Shown one piece after another: positions 27,052 through 35,915 of a stretch of DNA of 64,000 nt. The position numbers and the translations under genes were made by a program. Within the stretch, counting starts at the first letter, position 1. Each line of letters begins with the position of its first letter. The notes below the pieces were generated by a model. That model was not told the origin of the DNA and did not search any database. It was given only the letters and a program-made list of their open reading frames with translations. This stretch comes from Microbacterium sp. CGR2 (lineage in GTDB: Bacteria; Actinomycetota; Actinomycetes; Actinomycetales; Microbacteriaceae). The stretch is taken from contig NZ_RBHX01000001.1 of NCBI RefSeq assembly GCF_003626735.1, positions 620,001 through 684,000 on the forward strand, given 5' to 3'.

Positions 27052-28043
27052 GAGGAATGCTCTCGGGAGACGAGTCCAGCCGCCCCTTGATCGAGCAGCC
27101 GACGGGCAAGAGTGAACCCGAGCTCGCGTGCTGCGCGCATCGGGTCTGCACCATCGGCAGTATCCGCTCCATTGCCACTGCCGTTCCGACGAATATACTC
27201 CCCGCTCAGCGGTTCCGTGACGTCGAGGCCGATCCTGTTACTGCCGTCGGGTGCGTAGACCACCGTCCTGACGCGGATCGACCCTTCTTCGACGACCGCG
27301 TGTGCGGCCATCGGCGCCTGGCATCCGGCGTCGAGGCCTTCCAGGACTGCGCGCTCGACCGTGATCGCCAGTCGAGTGTTCCAGTCGTCGAGTTCGGCGA
27401 GCGCGGCGAGCAGGTCGGCGGGAGCATCCGCTCGCGTCTCGACGGCGAGCGAGCCCTGCCCTGGGGCGGTCGGCCACTCGGCGAGCCCGAGCTCCTCGCG
27501 TTGCAATGGCGTGTTCGTGTCGAGCCGCGACAACCCCGCGGCCGCGAGGATCACCGCATCCAGCTCTCCCGACGCGACGCGTGCGAGGCGGGAGTCGACG
27601 TTGCCGCGGATGTCGACGACCTCCGCATGCGGTGCACGGCGATGCACCTGGGCGATGCGGCGCGGCGACCCGGTGCCGACGGTGCTGCCGGGCGCCAAGT
27701 CGTGCAGCGCGACGCCGCCGCGGGTGAGGACCACGTCTCGCGCGTCTTCTCTCGTCGGAGTCGCGGCGATCACGAGTCCGGCCGGGATGGCGGTCGGCAG
27801 GTCTTTGAGCGAGTGCACCAGGAAGTCGCACTCGCCCGCCAGCAGCGCCTCGCGAAGCCGGGTGGCGAAGATTCCCAGACCGCCGATCTCCGAAAGAGAG
27901 GCGCGGTTCGTGTCGCCTTCGCTGGTGATCGGGACCAACTCGACAGGGCGCCCCGCGATCTTCTCGAGGGCGGTGGCGACATGACCGGACTGCGCCTGCG
28001 CGAGAGCGCTGCGGCGGGTGCCCAGACGGATCGGGATGCTCAT
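27048..28043 (-). CDS. hemC: hydroxymethylbilane synthase (porphobilinogen deaminase)
   Basis: A 331-residue enzyme that polymerises four porphobilinogens into hydroxymethylbilane. Motifs are LGTRRSALAQAQS, GDTNRASLSEIGGLGIFATRLREALL, the catalytic-Asp region VHSLKDLPT, GTGSPRRIAQV, DIRGNVDSRL, and the dipyrromethane cofactor Cys in LDAGCQAPM. It starts 8 bp after the hemQ stop and overlaps hemD by four bases. It is full length, with a slightly extended Gly/Asp-rich loop near residue 290. Confidence 0.97.
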   Translation of the reverse strand: MSIPIRLGTRRSALAQAQSGHVATALEKIAGRPVELVPITSEGDTNRASLSEIGGLGIFATRLREALLAGECDFLVHSLKDLPTAIPAGLVIAATPTREDARDVVLTRGGVALHDLAPGSTVGTGSPRRIAQVHRRAPHAEVVDIRGNVDSRLARVASGELDAVILAAAGLSRLDTNTPLQREELGLAEWPTAPGQGSLAVETRADAPADLLAALAELDDWNTRLAITVERAVLEGLDAGCQAPMAAHAVVEEGSIRVRTVVYAPDGSNRIGLDVTEPLSGEYIRRNGSGNGADTADGADPMRAARELGFTLARRLLDQGAAGLVSREHSS

Positions 28044-28051
28044 CCGCGCGC

Positions 28052-28729
28052 CTACTGCAGCACGTCCGCGATCTCGTCGAAGCGCAGGCGGCGCCCCGTG
28101 TAGAAAGGCACCTCCTCCTTCACATAGAGACGCGCATCGGTGTAGCGGAGATCGCGCATGAGATCGACGAGTTCCGTGACGTCATCGGCCTCGAGCGGGA
28201 GCAGCCATTCGTAGTCGCCGAGCGCGAACGCAGCGACGGTGTTGGCGATGACGCCCTTGAAAGCCGCCCCCTTGCGACCATGGTCGGCGAGCATGCGGCG
28301 GCGGTCCTCTTCGGCCGCCAGGTACCACTCGGGAGTGCGAACGAAGGGGTACAGGCAGAGCCAGTCCTTCGGCTCCACCCCGCGGAGGAAGCCGGGAACG
28401 TGCGACCGGTTGAACTCCGCATCGCGGTGCACGCCCATGACGTTCCACACGGGGATCAGCGAGCGAAGAAGGTCGGTCCGGCGCAGGCGTCGCAGCGCCT
28501 TCTGCAGCTCTTCGGCGGTCTCACCATGGAGCCAGACCATGAGGTCCGCGTCAGCCTTCAGTCCGGACACATCGTAGAAGCCACGCACAGTGACGCCGGA
28601 GTCTTCGACGTGAGAGACGATCGTCTCGAGTTCCGTCGAGTCGTTCTCGGTGACGGGCACCCCGGGATCGCGTCGCCAAACTGCCCACAAGGTGAAGCCG
28701 GACGGGTTCTCTTCGCGCTCTTCGGACAT
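28052..28729 (-). CDS. hemQ: coproheme decarboxylase HemQ (ChdC)
   Basis: A 225-residue chlorite-dismutase-fold protein that decarboxylates coproheme III to haem b, the last step of the coproporphyrin-dependent pathway of Gram-positive bacteria. The catalytic Tyr lies in CLYPFVRTPEWY and the haem-ligand His in ADHGRKG. The C-terminal PFYTGRRL block is typical of the actinobacterial type. It heads hemQ-hemC-hemD-hemB-hemL. A CAGACT box six bases before the ATG could give it its own leaderless promoter, although the DUF3618 gene ends only 47 bp upstream. Confidence 0.95.
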   Translation of the reverse strand: MSEEREENPSGFTLWAVWRRDPGVPVTENDSTELETIVSHVEDSGVTVRGFYDVSGLKADADLMVWLHGETAEELQKALRRLRRTDLLRSLIPVWNVMGVHRDAEFNRSHVPGFLRGVEPKDWLCLYPFVRTPEWYLAAEEDRRRMLADHGRKGAAFKGVIANTVAAFALGDYEWLLPLEADDVTELVDLMRDLRYTDARLYVKEEVPFYTGRRLRFDEIADVLQ

Positions 28730-28735
28730 GTCTCC

Positions 28736-28741
28736 AGTCTG
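28736..28741 (-). promoter_or_regulatory. candidate internal promoter before hemQ
   Basis: CAGACT on the minus strand, six bases before the hemQ ATG; the same box and spacing occur before the genes starting at 22338 and 42021. Confidence 0.4.
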
Positions 28742-28776
28742 CCCCTTTCGCGCGGGAGCCGCGAATGCGCGAGTCG

Positions 28777-29052
28777 TCAGCGGGCGACCGCGCGGGCGAT
28801 CGCCCACACGACTCCGCCTACCACCGCCGCGATGCCGACAGCGGCCGCGATCGCCGCGATCGGGTTGCGATCGGCGAAGACACGAGCATCGGCGACGGCG
28901 CGAGTCGACGCCTGCTCCACGCGCCGCGGAATGTTGCCCTTGATCTCGATCGCGGCCAGGGCGGCCTTCAGTTCAGCGCGCGCCGACTCACGAGGATCGA
29001 GGATGCCTGCCGGGACGACGGTGCGGGGTAGCAACGGCTCAGAGATTGTCAT
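28777..29052 (-). CDS. DUF3618 domain protein
   Basis: A 91-residue small membrane protein. The N-terminal half is polar and helical (RESARAELKAALAAIEIKGNIPRRVEQ, the DUF3618 pattern), and one hydrophobic helix fills the C terminus (about 64-88, AAIAAAVGIAAVVGGVVWAIARAV). The function is unknown. Its start lies 14 bp inside the 3' end of the Holin-X gene, so the two are coupled; hemQ follows 47 bp later. It completes a three-gene envelope module set inside the haem locus. Confidence 0.82.
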   Translation of the reverse strand: MTISEPLLPRTVVPAGILDPRESARAELKAALAAIEIKGNIPRRVEQASTRAVADARVFADRNPIAAIAAAVGIAAVVGGVVWAIARAVAR

Positions 29053-29446
29053 TGCCGGCCTCCTTCACGATTCGGATGTCCTGCGCGACAGCCTGTCCCG
29101 GGTTCTCGCGAGCGAGGACCTTGCGGAACTTCAGGATGCCGAGCAGGGCGAACAACAGGACCACGACGAGGAGGATGCCGAGCACGGCGACTGCCGACAG
29201 CCAGACCGGCCACCAGGAGGAAAGCCCCGCGATGGCGAAGACGAGGATGACCGGCACCGCCCAGAACAGGAAGAACAGCGCGATGAGGAACCAGACCGAG
29301 CCGATTCCGGCATCCTTCGCCGTCTTCGAGATCCAGACCTTCGCCGCGTCGATCTCTGCCTTGACGAGCTTGGTGACGAGTTCGGGCAGGTCGCCCAGAA
29401 CGGTCAGCAGACTGTCGTCGGCGCGATCCCGGTATCCGCGAGCCAT
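29039..29446 (-). CDS. phage holin family protein (actinobacterial Holin-X/DUF1469)
   Basis: A 135-residue membrane protein with an amphipathic N terminus (residues 1-45, DLPELVTKLVKAEIDAAK), two adjacent hydrophobic helices (about 50-75 and 80-105) and a basic C-terminal tail. This matches the Holin_X/DUF1469 family. Despite the name these proteins are chromosomal and are not known lysis genes. It begins 2 bp after the YtxH-like gene and overlaps the DUF3618 gene by 14 bp. Its role in the cell envelope is unknown. Confidence 0.82.
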   Translation of the reverse strand: MARGYRDRADDSLLTVLGDLPELVTKLVKAEIDAAKVWISKTAKDAGIGSVWFLIALFFLFWAVPVILVFAIAGLSSWWPVWLSAVAVLGILLVVVLLFALLGILKFRKVLARENPGQAVAQDIRIVKEAGNDNL

Positions 29447-29448
29447 GA

Positions 29449-29868
29449 TCAGACGCCGGGCTTCTTCGGAGCCGGCTTCTTGCTCGTGACGCTGGCAGTC
29501 GTGGCACCGGCGCCGGCGGGACCGGCGTTCCGGGACTTGGCTTCCTCGACCGCATCCTCCGTGGCCTCGGATACGTCTTCTGCGGCTTCCTTGCCGGAGG
29601 AGATGACGGCGTCGAGCTTCTCGCCCGCGCTCCCCTCGCCCGTGACCGACTTGACGACCTTCACGGCCCCGGTCCACAGGACCCCGGGGACAGCGGCGGC
29701 CTTGTCACCGACGAAACCCTTGACCTTGTCGACCTGATCCTGCACCTGGTCCGTGTTCCAGACCTTCTGCCACTGCGTCTTCAGCTGCTCGTAACGCTCC
29801 TGTCCTGCACGAGTGCCGAGCACGTAGCCGACGCCGAGTCCTACGACGAGTCCGATTTTCCCCTTCAT
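29449..29868 (-). CDS. YtxH-like small membrane protein
   Basis: A 139-residue protein beginning with a glycine-rich hydrophobic helix, MKGKIGLVVGLGVGYVLGTR, followed by AGQERYEQL, the YtxH-type start. The rest is a long charged amphipathic region (coiled-coil-like, with VQDQVDKVKGFVGDKAAAV) and a Lys/Pro-rich tail. GAGGAGACCCC sits upstream of the ATG. It is the first gene of the three-gene envelope module with Holin-X and DUF3618, 140 bp after hemY. The function is unknown. Confidence 0.78.
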   Translation of the reverse strand: MKGKIGLVVGLGVGYVLGTRAGQERYEQLKTQWQKVWNTDQVQDQVDKVKGFVGDKAAAVPGVLWTGAVKVVKSVTGEGSAGEKLDAVISSGKEAAEDVSEATEDAVEEAKSRNAGPAGAGATTASVTSKKPAPKKPGV

Positions 29869-30008
29869 GGGGTCTCCTCACGTTGTTCCGGCCTGATTCG
29901 CCCTATGCGGACGATGATCGAAGGTCTGCTCCCCCGGTCAGGTCTCCAGCGTAGCCCCGTATGCCGATTTCGGCATCTGTACCGCCAGGGGTTGACACCG
30001 GCGATTCA

Positions 30009-31550
30009 TCAGTGCCAGAGAAGGGCTCGACGGAGGCGGTCGGCCTCGTCCTTCGCGTCCGGGATCACCTGCGCCAGACCCGTGCCGGCAAGCCAGGAGC
30101 CGACCGCCGCGAGACCGGGCGCGGCCTGTACTGCGGCGCGCGCGGCGGCGCGGCGTTCACCCGATCCGATGATCGAGGCCGGCTGGGACTGCACGAAACG
30201 GGAACGGTGCGCGGCCACGAGCGTCTCCGCGCCGAGCGGCACTCCGAGCAGAGCGGACGCCTCGCGCAGTGCGAGGGCGGCGGCGGCATCGTCGTCCAAC
30301 CCGGCGGTGGCCGCAGCCTCTCCCTGAGCGCCGAACGACACCCGTACGACGTGGCGATCGCCCGCAGCGTCACGAACCCAGCTCCACTTCGCCGTGGAGT
30401 GAGTCAGCGCCTTCGCCGTGTGACTGCCCGGCACCGTCAGGACGCCCGTTCCCCGAGGGGCACCCTGCAGCCGTGGTGCACGGAGAAGCAGGGTGATGAT
30501 CTCGACCTCTGGTGACGACGACGATTCGGCGGCGGCGAGCGCAGGGACCACGGGTGCGAGAAGGGAGCGGGCAGCGGATTCGGCGGTCGCGACGATGACG
30601 GCATCCGCCGTGAGGTCGACGAGCTCGGGTTCGGACTCCGGATCTGCTTCCGGATCTGCTTCCGGTTCTGCCCCCGACTCGATCGCCGTCTTCGCCGCGA
30701 TCCGCCACGTCGCGTCGGTCTTCGCGATGCTCTGCACCTCGACGCCGGTGCGCACGTCCGCACCCAGCTGGACCAGGTCGGCGACGAGCGCGTCGACGAG
30801 CACGCCCATCCCGCCGCTGAGCCCCTCGACGGCAGCGCCCGGCGCCTTCGCCTCGGTCGGGCCGGCCGTGGCGCGCGCCGCCGCCTCCGCGCGGAGAGCC
30901 TGCACCGCACCCGACAGCGATCCGACGCGAGTGAGTGCCGCATTGAGCCCCGGAGCCGCGACATCCACATCGACGTCATCCGGGGAGGCGGAGTAGACGC
31001 CCGTCGTCACCGGTGCGACGAGCCGGTCGCGCACCTTGTCGCCCATGCGTGACGAGACCAGCCTGCCGAGGCTGAGCTGGTGTCCGATGGTCAACGGAGG
31101 ACGTACACGGTCGAGATACGCGCGCCAGGCACCCGACCAGCCGATGATCCGCCGGACGTCATCCTGAAACGGATTGCCCGGGATGCCGAGGATGCCTCCG
31201 ACCGGCAGCGGTGCCGCTCCCACGCCGGGGATTCCCGCCAGCCACGCCTTCCCCGCATCCGGGGCGACGATCCGGTCGGTGAGGCCGAGTTCGCCCAGGA
31301 GCTCGCGAACGTGTCCGCCGCGGGTGGCGTAGCTCTCGGCGCCCGCATCGACGACGACACCGTCGAGTTCGACCCGACGGATCGCACCGCCCACGGCATC
31401 GGCCGATTCGAGCAGGGTCACGCGCATGCCGACCTTCGCGCACTCACGGGCGGCGATCAGTCCGCCGACGCCGCCGCCGATGACGACGACGTGCTTCTCG
31501 GCGGCGCGGGCAGCCAGTTCGGGGGGCGCAGCTGAGGGTTCGGCGGTCAT
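30009..31550 (-). CDS. hemY: coproporphyrinogen III oxidase (HemY/CgoX type)
   Basis: A 513-residue FAD enzyme that oxidises coproporphyrinogen III to coproporphyrin III in the Gram-positive pathway. The dinucleotide-binding site is VVIGGGVGGLIAARECA, followed by LLESADAVGGAIR, DAGAESYATRGG and VTTGVYSASPDDVDV. The C-terminal FAD site is VGSWLAGTGLAQVIPDA. An acidic repeat (PEADPEADPESEPE) is inserted near residue 330 and is not a family feature. It follows hemE after 23 bp with a weak GGAAG ribosome site. The start ATG 31550 was chosen because the frame upstream loses similarity. Confidence 0.93.
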   Translation of the reverse strand: MTAEPSAAPPELAARAAEKHVVVIGGGVGGLIAARECAKVGMRVTLLESADAVGGAIRRVELDGVVVDAGAESYATRGGHVRELLGELGLTDRIVAPDAGKAWLAGIPGVGAAPLPVGGILGIPGNPFQDDVRRIIGWSGAWRAYLDRVRPPLTIGHQLSLGRLVSSRMGDKVRDRLVAPVTTGVYSASPDDVDVDVAAPGLNAALTRVGSLSGAVQALRAEAAARATAGPTEAKAPGAAVEGLSGGMGVLVDALVADLVQLGADVRTGVEVQSIAKTDATWRIAAKTAIESGAEPEADPEADPESEPELVDLTADAVIVATAESAARSLLAPVVPALAAAESSSSPEVEIITLLLRAPRLQGAPRGTGVLTVPGSHTAKALTHSTAKWSWVRDAAGDRHVVRVSFGAQGEAAATAGLDDDAAAALALREASALLGVPLGAETLVAAHRSRFVQSQPASIIGSGERRAAARAAVQAAPGLAAVGSWLAGTGLAQVIPDAKDEADRLRRALLWH

Positions 31551-31573
31551 GCCGTCAATTCTTCCACTCGGGG

Positions 31574-32596
31574 TCAGGTCGAGTGGACGAGTTCGACGAT
31601 GCGGGTGAGCTGATCGGGGTCTGTCTCCGGAGGCACCCCGTGCCCGAGATTCACGATGTGCGCGCGTGCCGCACGGCCGCGCTCGATCACGTCGCGCACG
31701 TGCGTCTCCAAGACGGGCCATGGAGCTGAGAGCAGCGCGGGATCGATGTTGCCCTGCACGGTCACGTCCGGGCCGAGGAGTGCCGCCGCCTCATCGAGCG
31801 GCTGGCGCCAGTCGACACCGACGCCGTCGGCCACGCCGCCCAGGCGCATGTCGGCGAGGAACGGTCCGGTGCCGACTCCGAAGTGGATGGTCGGGATGCC
31901 GATGCCCTCCAGCGCCGCATGCGAATGCGGGGCGACGAAGGCGCGATAGTCGGCCGGGTTGAGAGAGCCCGCCCAGCTGTCGAAGAGCTGGACCACGGAT
32001 GCGCCGGCGTCGCGCTGCGTCTCCAGGAAGCGTCGCGAGACCCGCGCCAGCCATCCGGCGAGGCGGTTCCAGGCGTCGGGGTCGGCGTGCATCATCGCTC
32101 GAGCGCGCAGGTGCTCCTTCGACGGGCCGCCCTCGACCAGGTAAGCGGCGAGGGTGAACGGGGCGCCGGCGAACCCGATGAGCGGGGTGTCGCCGAGTTC
32201 GGCGGTCACGATCCGCACCGCTTCGGCGATCGCGGTGCCATCGAGCGAATCCGGGTCGATGGCCGTGATCCGATCCACGTCGGATGCCGAGCGCACGGGG
32301 TTCGCGAAGACCGGGCCGCGTCCTGGTTCGATCTCGACGTCGACGCCGGCGAGCCGCAGCGGGATGACGATGTCGCTGAAGAAGACCGCGGCGTCGACGC
32401 CGTGTCGACGCACGGGCTGCAGGGTGATCTCGGCCGCCAGATCGGGGGTGAGGCAGGCATCCAGCATCCGCGTTCCCACCCGCAGTTCGCGATATTCGGG
32501 CAACGACCTCCCGGCCTGACGCATGAACCACACCGGGGCGTGGGCAGGACGGGAGCCGGCGAGGGCGCGCAGCAGCGGGGCGTCGGAAAGGGCCAT
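31574..32596 (-). CDS. hemE: uroporphyrinogen decarboxylase
   Basis: A 340-residue TIM-barrel enzyme that converts uroporphyrinogen III to coproporphyrinogen III. Diagnostic motifs are [65 protein letters not shown], the HFGVGTG loop, and [10 protein letters not shown] with [19 protein letters not shown] is eight bases before the ATG. It is the first gene of hemE-hemY and is divergent from hemA with 71 bp between the starts. Confidence 0.97.
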   Translation of the reverse strand: MALSDAPLLRALAGSRPAHAPVWFMRQAGRSLPEYRELRVGTRMLDACLTPDLAAEITLQPVRRHGVDAAVFFSDIVIPLRLAGVDVEIEPGRGPVFANPVRSASDVDRITAIDPDSLDGTAIAEAVRIVTAELGDTPLIGFAGAPFTLAAYLVEGGPSKEHLRARAMMHADPDAWNRLAGWLARVSRRFLETQRDAGASVVQLFDSWAGSLNPADYRAFVAPHSHAALEGIGIPTIHFGVGTGPFLADMRLGGVADGVGVDWRQPLDEAAALLGPDVTVQGNIDPALLSAPWPVLETHVRDVIERGRAARAHIVNLGHGVPPETDPDQLTRIVELVHST

Positions 32597-32655
32597 GCTC
32601 TCATCCTCCCATCCGGTTGTTGTGAGCCTGCGGAGATACCCCGCCGGGGCTCGGG

Positions 32656-32661
32656 TAGAAT
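32656..32661 (+). promoter_or_regulatory. -10 box, leaderless promoter of hemA
   Basis: TAGAAT, close to consensus, six bases before the GTG at 32668; it supports that start codon. Confidence 0.55.
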
Positions 32662-32667
32662 CGACGG

Positions 32668-34005
32668 GTGCTGCTGTGTGTCACGGCGAGTCACAAGACC
32701 GCCTCCTTCGAATTGCTCGAACGCCTGAGCCGCACCCCCGACGACGTCGCCTCCACCGTGGTGGACATGACGCCGTGCGTGCAGGGTGCGGTGGTTCTCG
32801 CGACCTGCAACCGGTTCGAGGCGTACGTCGAGATGGACGAACCCGTCACCGCCGCCGGCGCGATCGGCGTCGAAGCCGTGCTCGAGGCCGTCGAGTCGGT
32901 GACCGGCGTCTCGGCCGAGGAGTTCGACGGCGCGTACGAGGTGCACTCGGGGCGCCGAGTCGCAGAGCACCTCTTCTCCGTGGCATCCGGCCTCGAATCG
33001 GTCGTCTCCGGCGAGGGCGAGATCGCCGGCCAGGTACGTCGCGCGCTGAAGTCGGCCCGCACCGACGGCACCACCTCTCCCGAGCTCGAGCGCCTCTTCC
33101 AGCGCGCCAGCCAAGCGCAGCGCAAGGTCAAGAACGTCACCGCGCTCGGTCGCGCCGGTCGCTCCCTGGTGCGCCTCGCGCTGGAGCTCGCCGACAGCCG
33201 GATCGCCGACTGGTCCACCGAGCGCGTGCTGCTGGTGGGCACGGGCGCCTACGCCGCCGTGACACTCGCCACCCTGCGCGAGCGCGGCGCTGCCGACATC
33301 TCGGTGTACTCCCCGTCCGGCCGTGCCGAGGTGTTCGCCGCGAAGCACGGCATCCGCCCGGTCGCAGCCGCCGACTACGCCCGGACCGCCGCGCACTCGA
33401 GCCTGCTGATCACCTGCACCAGCGCGACCGAGCCGGTCCTCGGCCCGGAGCATCTTCGACTCCCTGCGGCCATCGAAGCCGTCGGCTGCCCCGTCGGCCC
33501 CTCGATCGGCTCGAGCACGCATTCGACAGGTTCACCGTCGCGACTGGTCGTCGACCTCGGTATGCCGCGGAACGTCGACCCCGCCATCGCGTCGCTCGAG
33601 GGCGTCGCTCTCCTCGATCTCGAGACGATCCGCCTGCACGCTCCGCTCGAAGAACTCCAAGCGACGGATGCGGCGCGCACCGTCGTGCGTGAGGCCGCAG
33701 ACACCTTCCACGTCGTCGGGGCCCGACAGAGCGTGACTCCCTCGATCGTCGCGCTGCGCTCGCACATCTTCTCGCTGCTCGACGCCGAGATCGGTCGCGC
33801 TCGTGCTCGCGGCGACGAAGACGGCCGCGTGGAGCAGGCTCTCCGTCACCTCGCCGGAGTGCTGCTGCACACGCCGACGACCCGCGCCCACGAACTCGCC
33901 GCCGCCGGCCGCGCCGACGAGTTCACCGCCGCCCTCGCCGCCCTGTACGACATCGCGCCGGCGAATCCGGTGTCCGAACTGGGTTCGGAATCGTCGATCG
34001 CCTGA
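32668..34005 (+). CDS. hemA: glutamyl-tRNA reductase
   Basis: A 445-residue enzyme that reduces glutamyl-tRNA to glutamate-1-semialdehyde, the committed and usually regulated step of C5 haem synthesis. The catalytic Cys is in [34 protein letters not shown] and the NADPH site [16 protein letters not shown] follow, then the C-terminal dimerisation helices. Between the nucleotide domain and [13 protein letters not shown] there is a Ser/Thr/Gly/Pro stretch of about 20 residues ([15 protein letters not shown]) not typical of the family. It is divergent from hemE; the GTG start fits a leaderless mRNA. Confidence 0.95.
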   Translation: MLLCVTASHKTASFELLERLSRTPDDVASTVVDMTPCVQGAVVLATCNRFEAYVEMDEPVTAAGAIGVEAVLEAVESVTGVSAEEFDGAYEVHSGRRVAEHLFSVASGLESVVSGEGEIAGQVRRALKSARTDGTTSPELERLFQRASQAQRKVKNVTALGRAGRSLVRLALELADSRIADWSTERVLLVGTGAYAAVTLATLRERGAADISVYSPSGRAEVFAAKHGIRPVAAADYARTAAHSSLLITCTSATEPVLGPEHLRLPAAIEAVGCPVGPSIGSSTHSTGSPSRLVVDLGMPRNVDPAIASLEGVALLDLETIRLHAPLEELQATDAARTVVREAADTFHVVGARQSVTPSIVALRSHIFSLLDAEIGRARARGDEDGRVEQALRHLAGVLLHTPTTRAHELAAAGRADEFTAALAALYDIAPANPVSELGSESSIA

Positions 34006-34037
34006 CGAGTCGGCGCAGCCGGTGCGAAAATGAAGCC

Positions 34038-34652
34038 ATGGCTCTTCACATCACCGGCGACACCGCTGCCGATGCACTCCTGACCGACAACCCGCTGGCT
34101 CTGCTCGTCGGGATGCTGCTCGATCAGCAGATCCCGATGGAGACGGCGTTCGCCGGTCCGCTCAAGATCGAGCAGCGCACCGGAGCGACGGATGCCGCCA
34201 CCATCGCCGCGATGGAACCCGACGAGTTCCTCGAGGCATTCCGGCAGGCTCCGGCCGTGCACCGCTTCCCCGGGTCGATGGCCACCCGCGTGCAGACACT
34301 GTGCCAGACGCTCGTCGACGACTGGGGCGGCGATGCGGCAGCTCTCTGGACCGAGGGCGACCCGTCCGGTGCCGAGGTGCTGAAGCGACTGAAGGCGCTC
34401 CCCGGATTCGGTGAGCAGAAGGCGAAGATCTTCCTGGCACTGCTGGGCAAGCAGTACGGGTTCAGCGGCCCGGGATGGCGCGAAGCCGCCGGCGTCTACG
34501 GTGAGGAAGGTTCGTTCCGCAGCGTCGCCGACATCGTCTCGCCCGAATCGCTGACGAAGGTGCGGGAGCACAAGAAGGCGATGAAGGCGGCGGCGAGAGC
34601 AGAGGCGACGGGCGAGACCGAAGCCCTCCCTGTGCCGAGCGAGCAGAGCTAG
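34038..34652 (+). CDS. HhH-GPD-type base-excision repair protein
   Basis: A 204-residue protein of an actinobacterial group related to endonuclease III-like glycosylases. It has LLVGMLLDQQIPMETAFAGP near the N terminus (the family's substrate-pocket helix) and a helix-hairpin-helix LKRLKALPGFGEQKAKIFLALLG (about 118-140). No Cys cluster for an iron-sulfur centre is present. It presumably removes a damaged base; the lesion is unknown. It starts 32 bp after hemA and may be co-transcribed. A weak GAAAAT box lies six bases upstream. The C-terminal tail is Ala/Glu-rich. Confidence 0.85.
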   Translation: MALHITGDTAADALLTDNPLALLVGMLLDQQIPMETAFAGPLKIEQRTGATDAATIAAMEPDEFLEAFRQAPAVHRFPGSMATRVQTLCQTLVDDWGGDAAALWTEGDPSGAEVLKRLKALPGFGEQKAKIFLALLGKQYGFSGPGWREAAGVYGEEGSFRSVADIVSPESLTKVREHKKAMKAAARAEATGETEALPVPSEQS

Positions 34653-34654
34653 CC

Positions 34655-35806
34655 TCAGCGGAGCTCCGCGAAGAACTCCCGGATGTCGCCGGCGAGAACC
34701 TCAGGACGCTCCAGCGCGGCGAAGTGGCCGCCCTCCTCGAAGCGGCTCCAGTGCACGATGTTCGAGTTGTCGCGCTCCGCGAAGACCCGGATCGTCTGGA
34801 AGTCGTCCTTGAACACCGCGACCCCGGTCGGAGCGGCGTTGATCTGCGGCTCGGCATCCTCGCCGCCGTCAGCACGCGCGTTCTCGAGGTAGCTGCGGCT
34901 CATTCCCGATGCGGCGTTGGCGAACCAGTTGACGCTCACCTCGAGAAGGATCTTCTCCAACGGCACCAGGGACGTTCCGTTGCCGAAGGAGTTGAACAGC
35001 TCGCTGTAGGCGAGGAGCCCGACAGGGGAATCGCTGATGCCGACGGAGACCGTCTGTGGGCGCGACGCGTTCATCGTGTTGTAGCCGCCCACCGACTGGA
35101 ACCACTGCATGTGCTCGAGCCCGGCGTAGTCGGCCGGCTCCAGCTTCTCGAACTCGGACGGGTCGCCCGAGGGGAACGAGAACAGCTGCAGCACGTGCAG
35201 CCCGAGAAAGCCCGCGGGGCTGAGCAGCCCGAGTTCGCGGGCGACCATCGCACCGTTGTCGGAGCCGTGGATGCCATAGCTGTCGTAACCGAGGGCACGC
35301 ATCAGTCGGTCATAGGCCGCCGCGACGCGTCCCACCGTCCAGCCCGGAGACGCGAGCGGCTGCGAGAAGCCGTAGCCGGGAGCATCCGGGATCACGACGT
35401 CGAAGGCGTCCTCGGCCCGCCCGCCGTACGCCACCGGGTCGACGAGGATGTCGATCATGTCGAGATAGTCGACGCTCGACCCGGGGTAGGTGTGGGCCAA
35501 CAGCAGCGGAGTGGCGCCCGCGTGCGCGGAGCGGACATGGATGAAGTGGACGGTCTGCCCGTCGATCTCCGTCTCGAAATGCGGGACGGCGTTGATCCGC
35601 TCCTGGGCGGCCGCCCAGTCGAAGGACCGCCAGGCGGCGATCGCCTCGCGAAGGTACGAGTTCGGGGTGCCGGCATCCCAGTCGTCCGTGGGTGCGGGCT
35701 GCGGAAGGCGGGTGCGGGCGAGGCGGTCGTGTAGGTCGGCGACCGCGGCGTCGGAGACGGAGACGAGGAAGGGGCGGATGCTGAGGGAGGAGGTTGTGTT
35801 GTTCAT
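34655..35806 (-). CDS. epoxide hydrolase (alpha/beta hydrolase with EHN domain)
   Basis: A 383-residue microsomal-type epoxide hydrolase. The N-terminal EHN domain (about 8-110, with RLARTRLPQP and WDAGTPNSYLREAIAAW) precedes an alpha/beta hydrolase fold. The nucleophile Asp is in GIHGSDNGAMVAR, the oxyanion motif is in LAHTYPGSSVDY, and the C-terminal His is in EEGGHFAALERPE. It would add water to an epoxide in the cytoplasm. It is convergent with the HhH-GPD gene and divergent from the ArsR-type regulator, so that regulator may control it. TATCGT seven bases before the ATG suggests a leaderless mRNA. Confidence 0.9.
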   Translation of the reverse strand: MNNTTSSLSIRPFLVSVSDAAVADLHDRLARTRLPQPAPTDDWDAGTPNSYLREAIAAWRSFDWAAAQERINAVPHFETEIDGQTVHFIHVRSAHAGATPLLLAHTYPGSSVDYLDMIDILVDPVAYGGRAEDAFDVVIPDAPGYGFSQPLASPGWTVGRVAAAYDRLMRALGYDSYGIHGSDNGAMVARELGLLSPAGFLGLHVLQLFSFPSGDPSEFEKLEPADYAGLEHMQWFQSVGGYNTMNASRPQTVSVGISDSPVGLLAYSELFNSFGNGTSLVPLEKILLEVSVNWFANAASGMSRSYLENARADGGEDAEPQINAAPTGVAVFKDDFQTIRVFAERDNSNIVHWSRFEEGGHFAALERPEVLAGDIREFFAELR

Positions 35807-35813
35807 GTCTCCG

Positions 35814-35819
35814 ACGATA
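35814..35819 (-). promoter_or_regulatory. -10 box, leaderless promoter of the epoxide hydrolase gene
   Basis: TATCGT on the minus strand, seven bases before the ATG at 35806. Confidence 0.45.
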
Positions 35820-35830
35820 TGAGACTAATA

Positions 35831-35863
35831 GGTCGGATATGTTCCTAATCAGTTGGACCGACC
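35831..35863. promoter_or_regulatory. candidate operator between epoxide hydrolase and ArsR genes
   Basis: GGTCGG at 35831-35836 and CCGACC at 35858-35863 form an inverted repeat. Imperfect CTAATAGG/CCTAATCAG halves overlap it. It lies in the 109-bp divergent region and is a plausible site for the ArsR-type regulator. Confidence 0.3.
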
Positions 35864-35878
35864 CGTTCAAAATAGTCA

Positions 35879-35908
35879 TTGACAGGAATATTCTTTTGCG
35901 CGAATACT
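35879..35908 (+). promoter_or_regulatory. promoter of the ArsR-SRPBCC gene
   Basis: TTGACA at 35879-35884 (perfect -35), an 18-base spacer, then AATACT at 35903-35908, seven bases before the ATG at 35916. This is the clearest two-part promoter in the window; the transcript would be leaderless. Confidence 0.65.
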
Positions 35909-35915
35909 TGACACC

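Noticed and set aside
29039..29446. Holin as evidence of a prophage
   Set aside because: Holin-X proteins are common chromosomal genes in actinobacteria, and no other phage genes are present.
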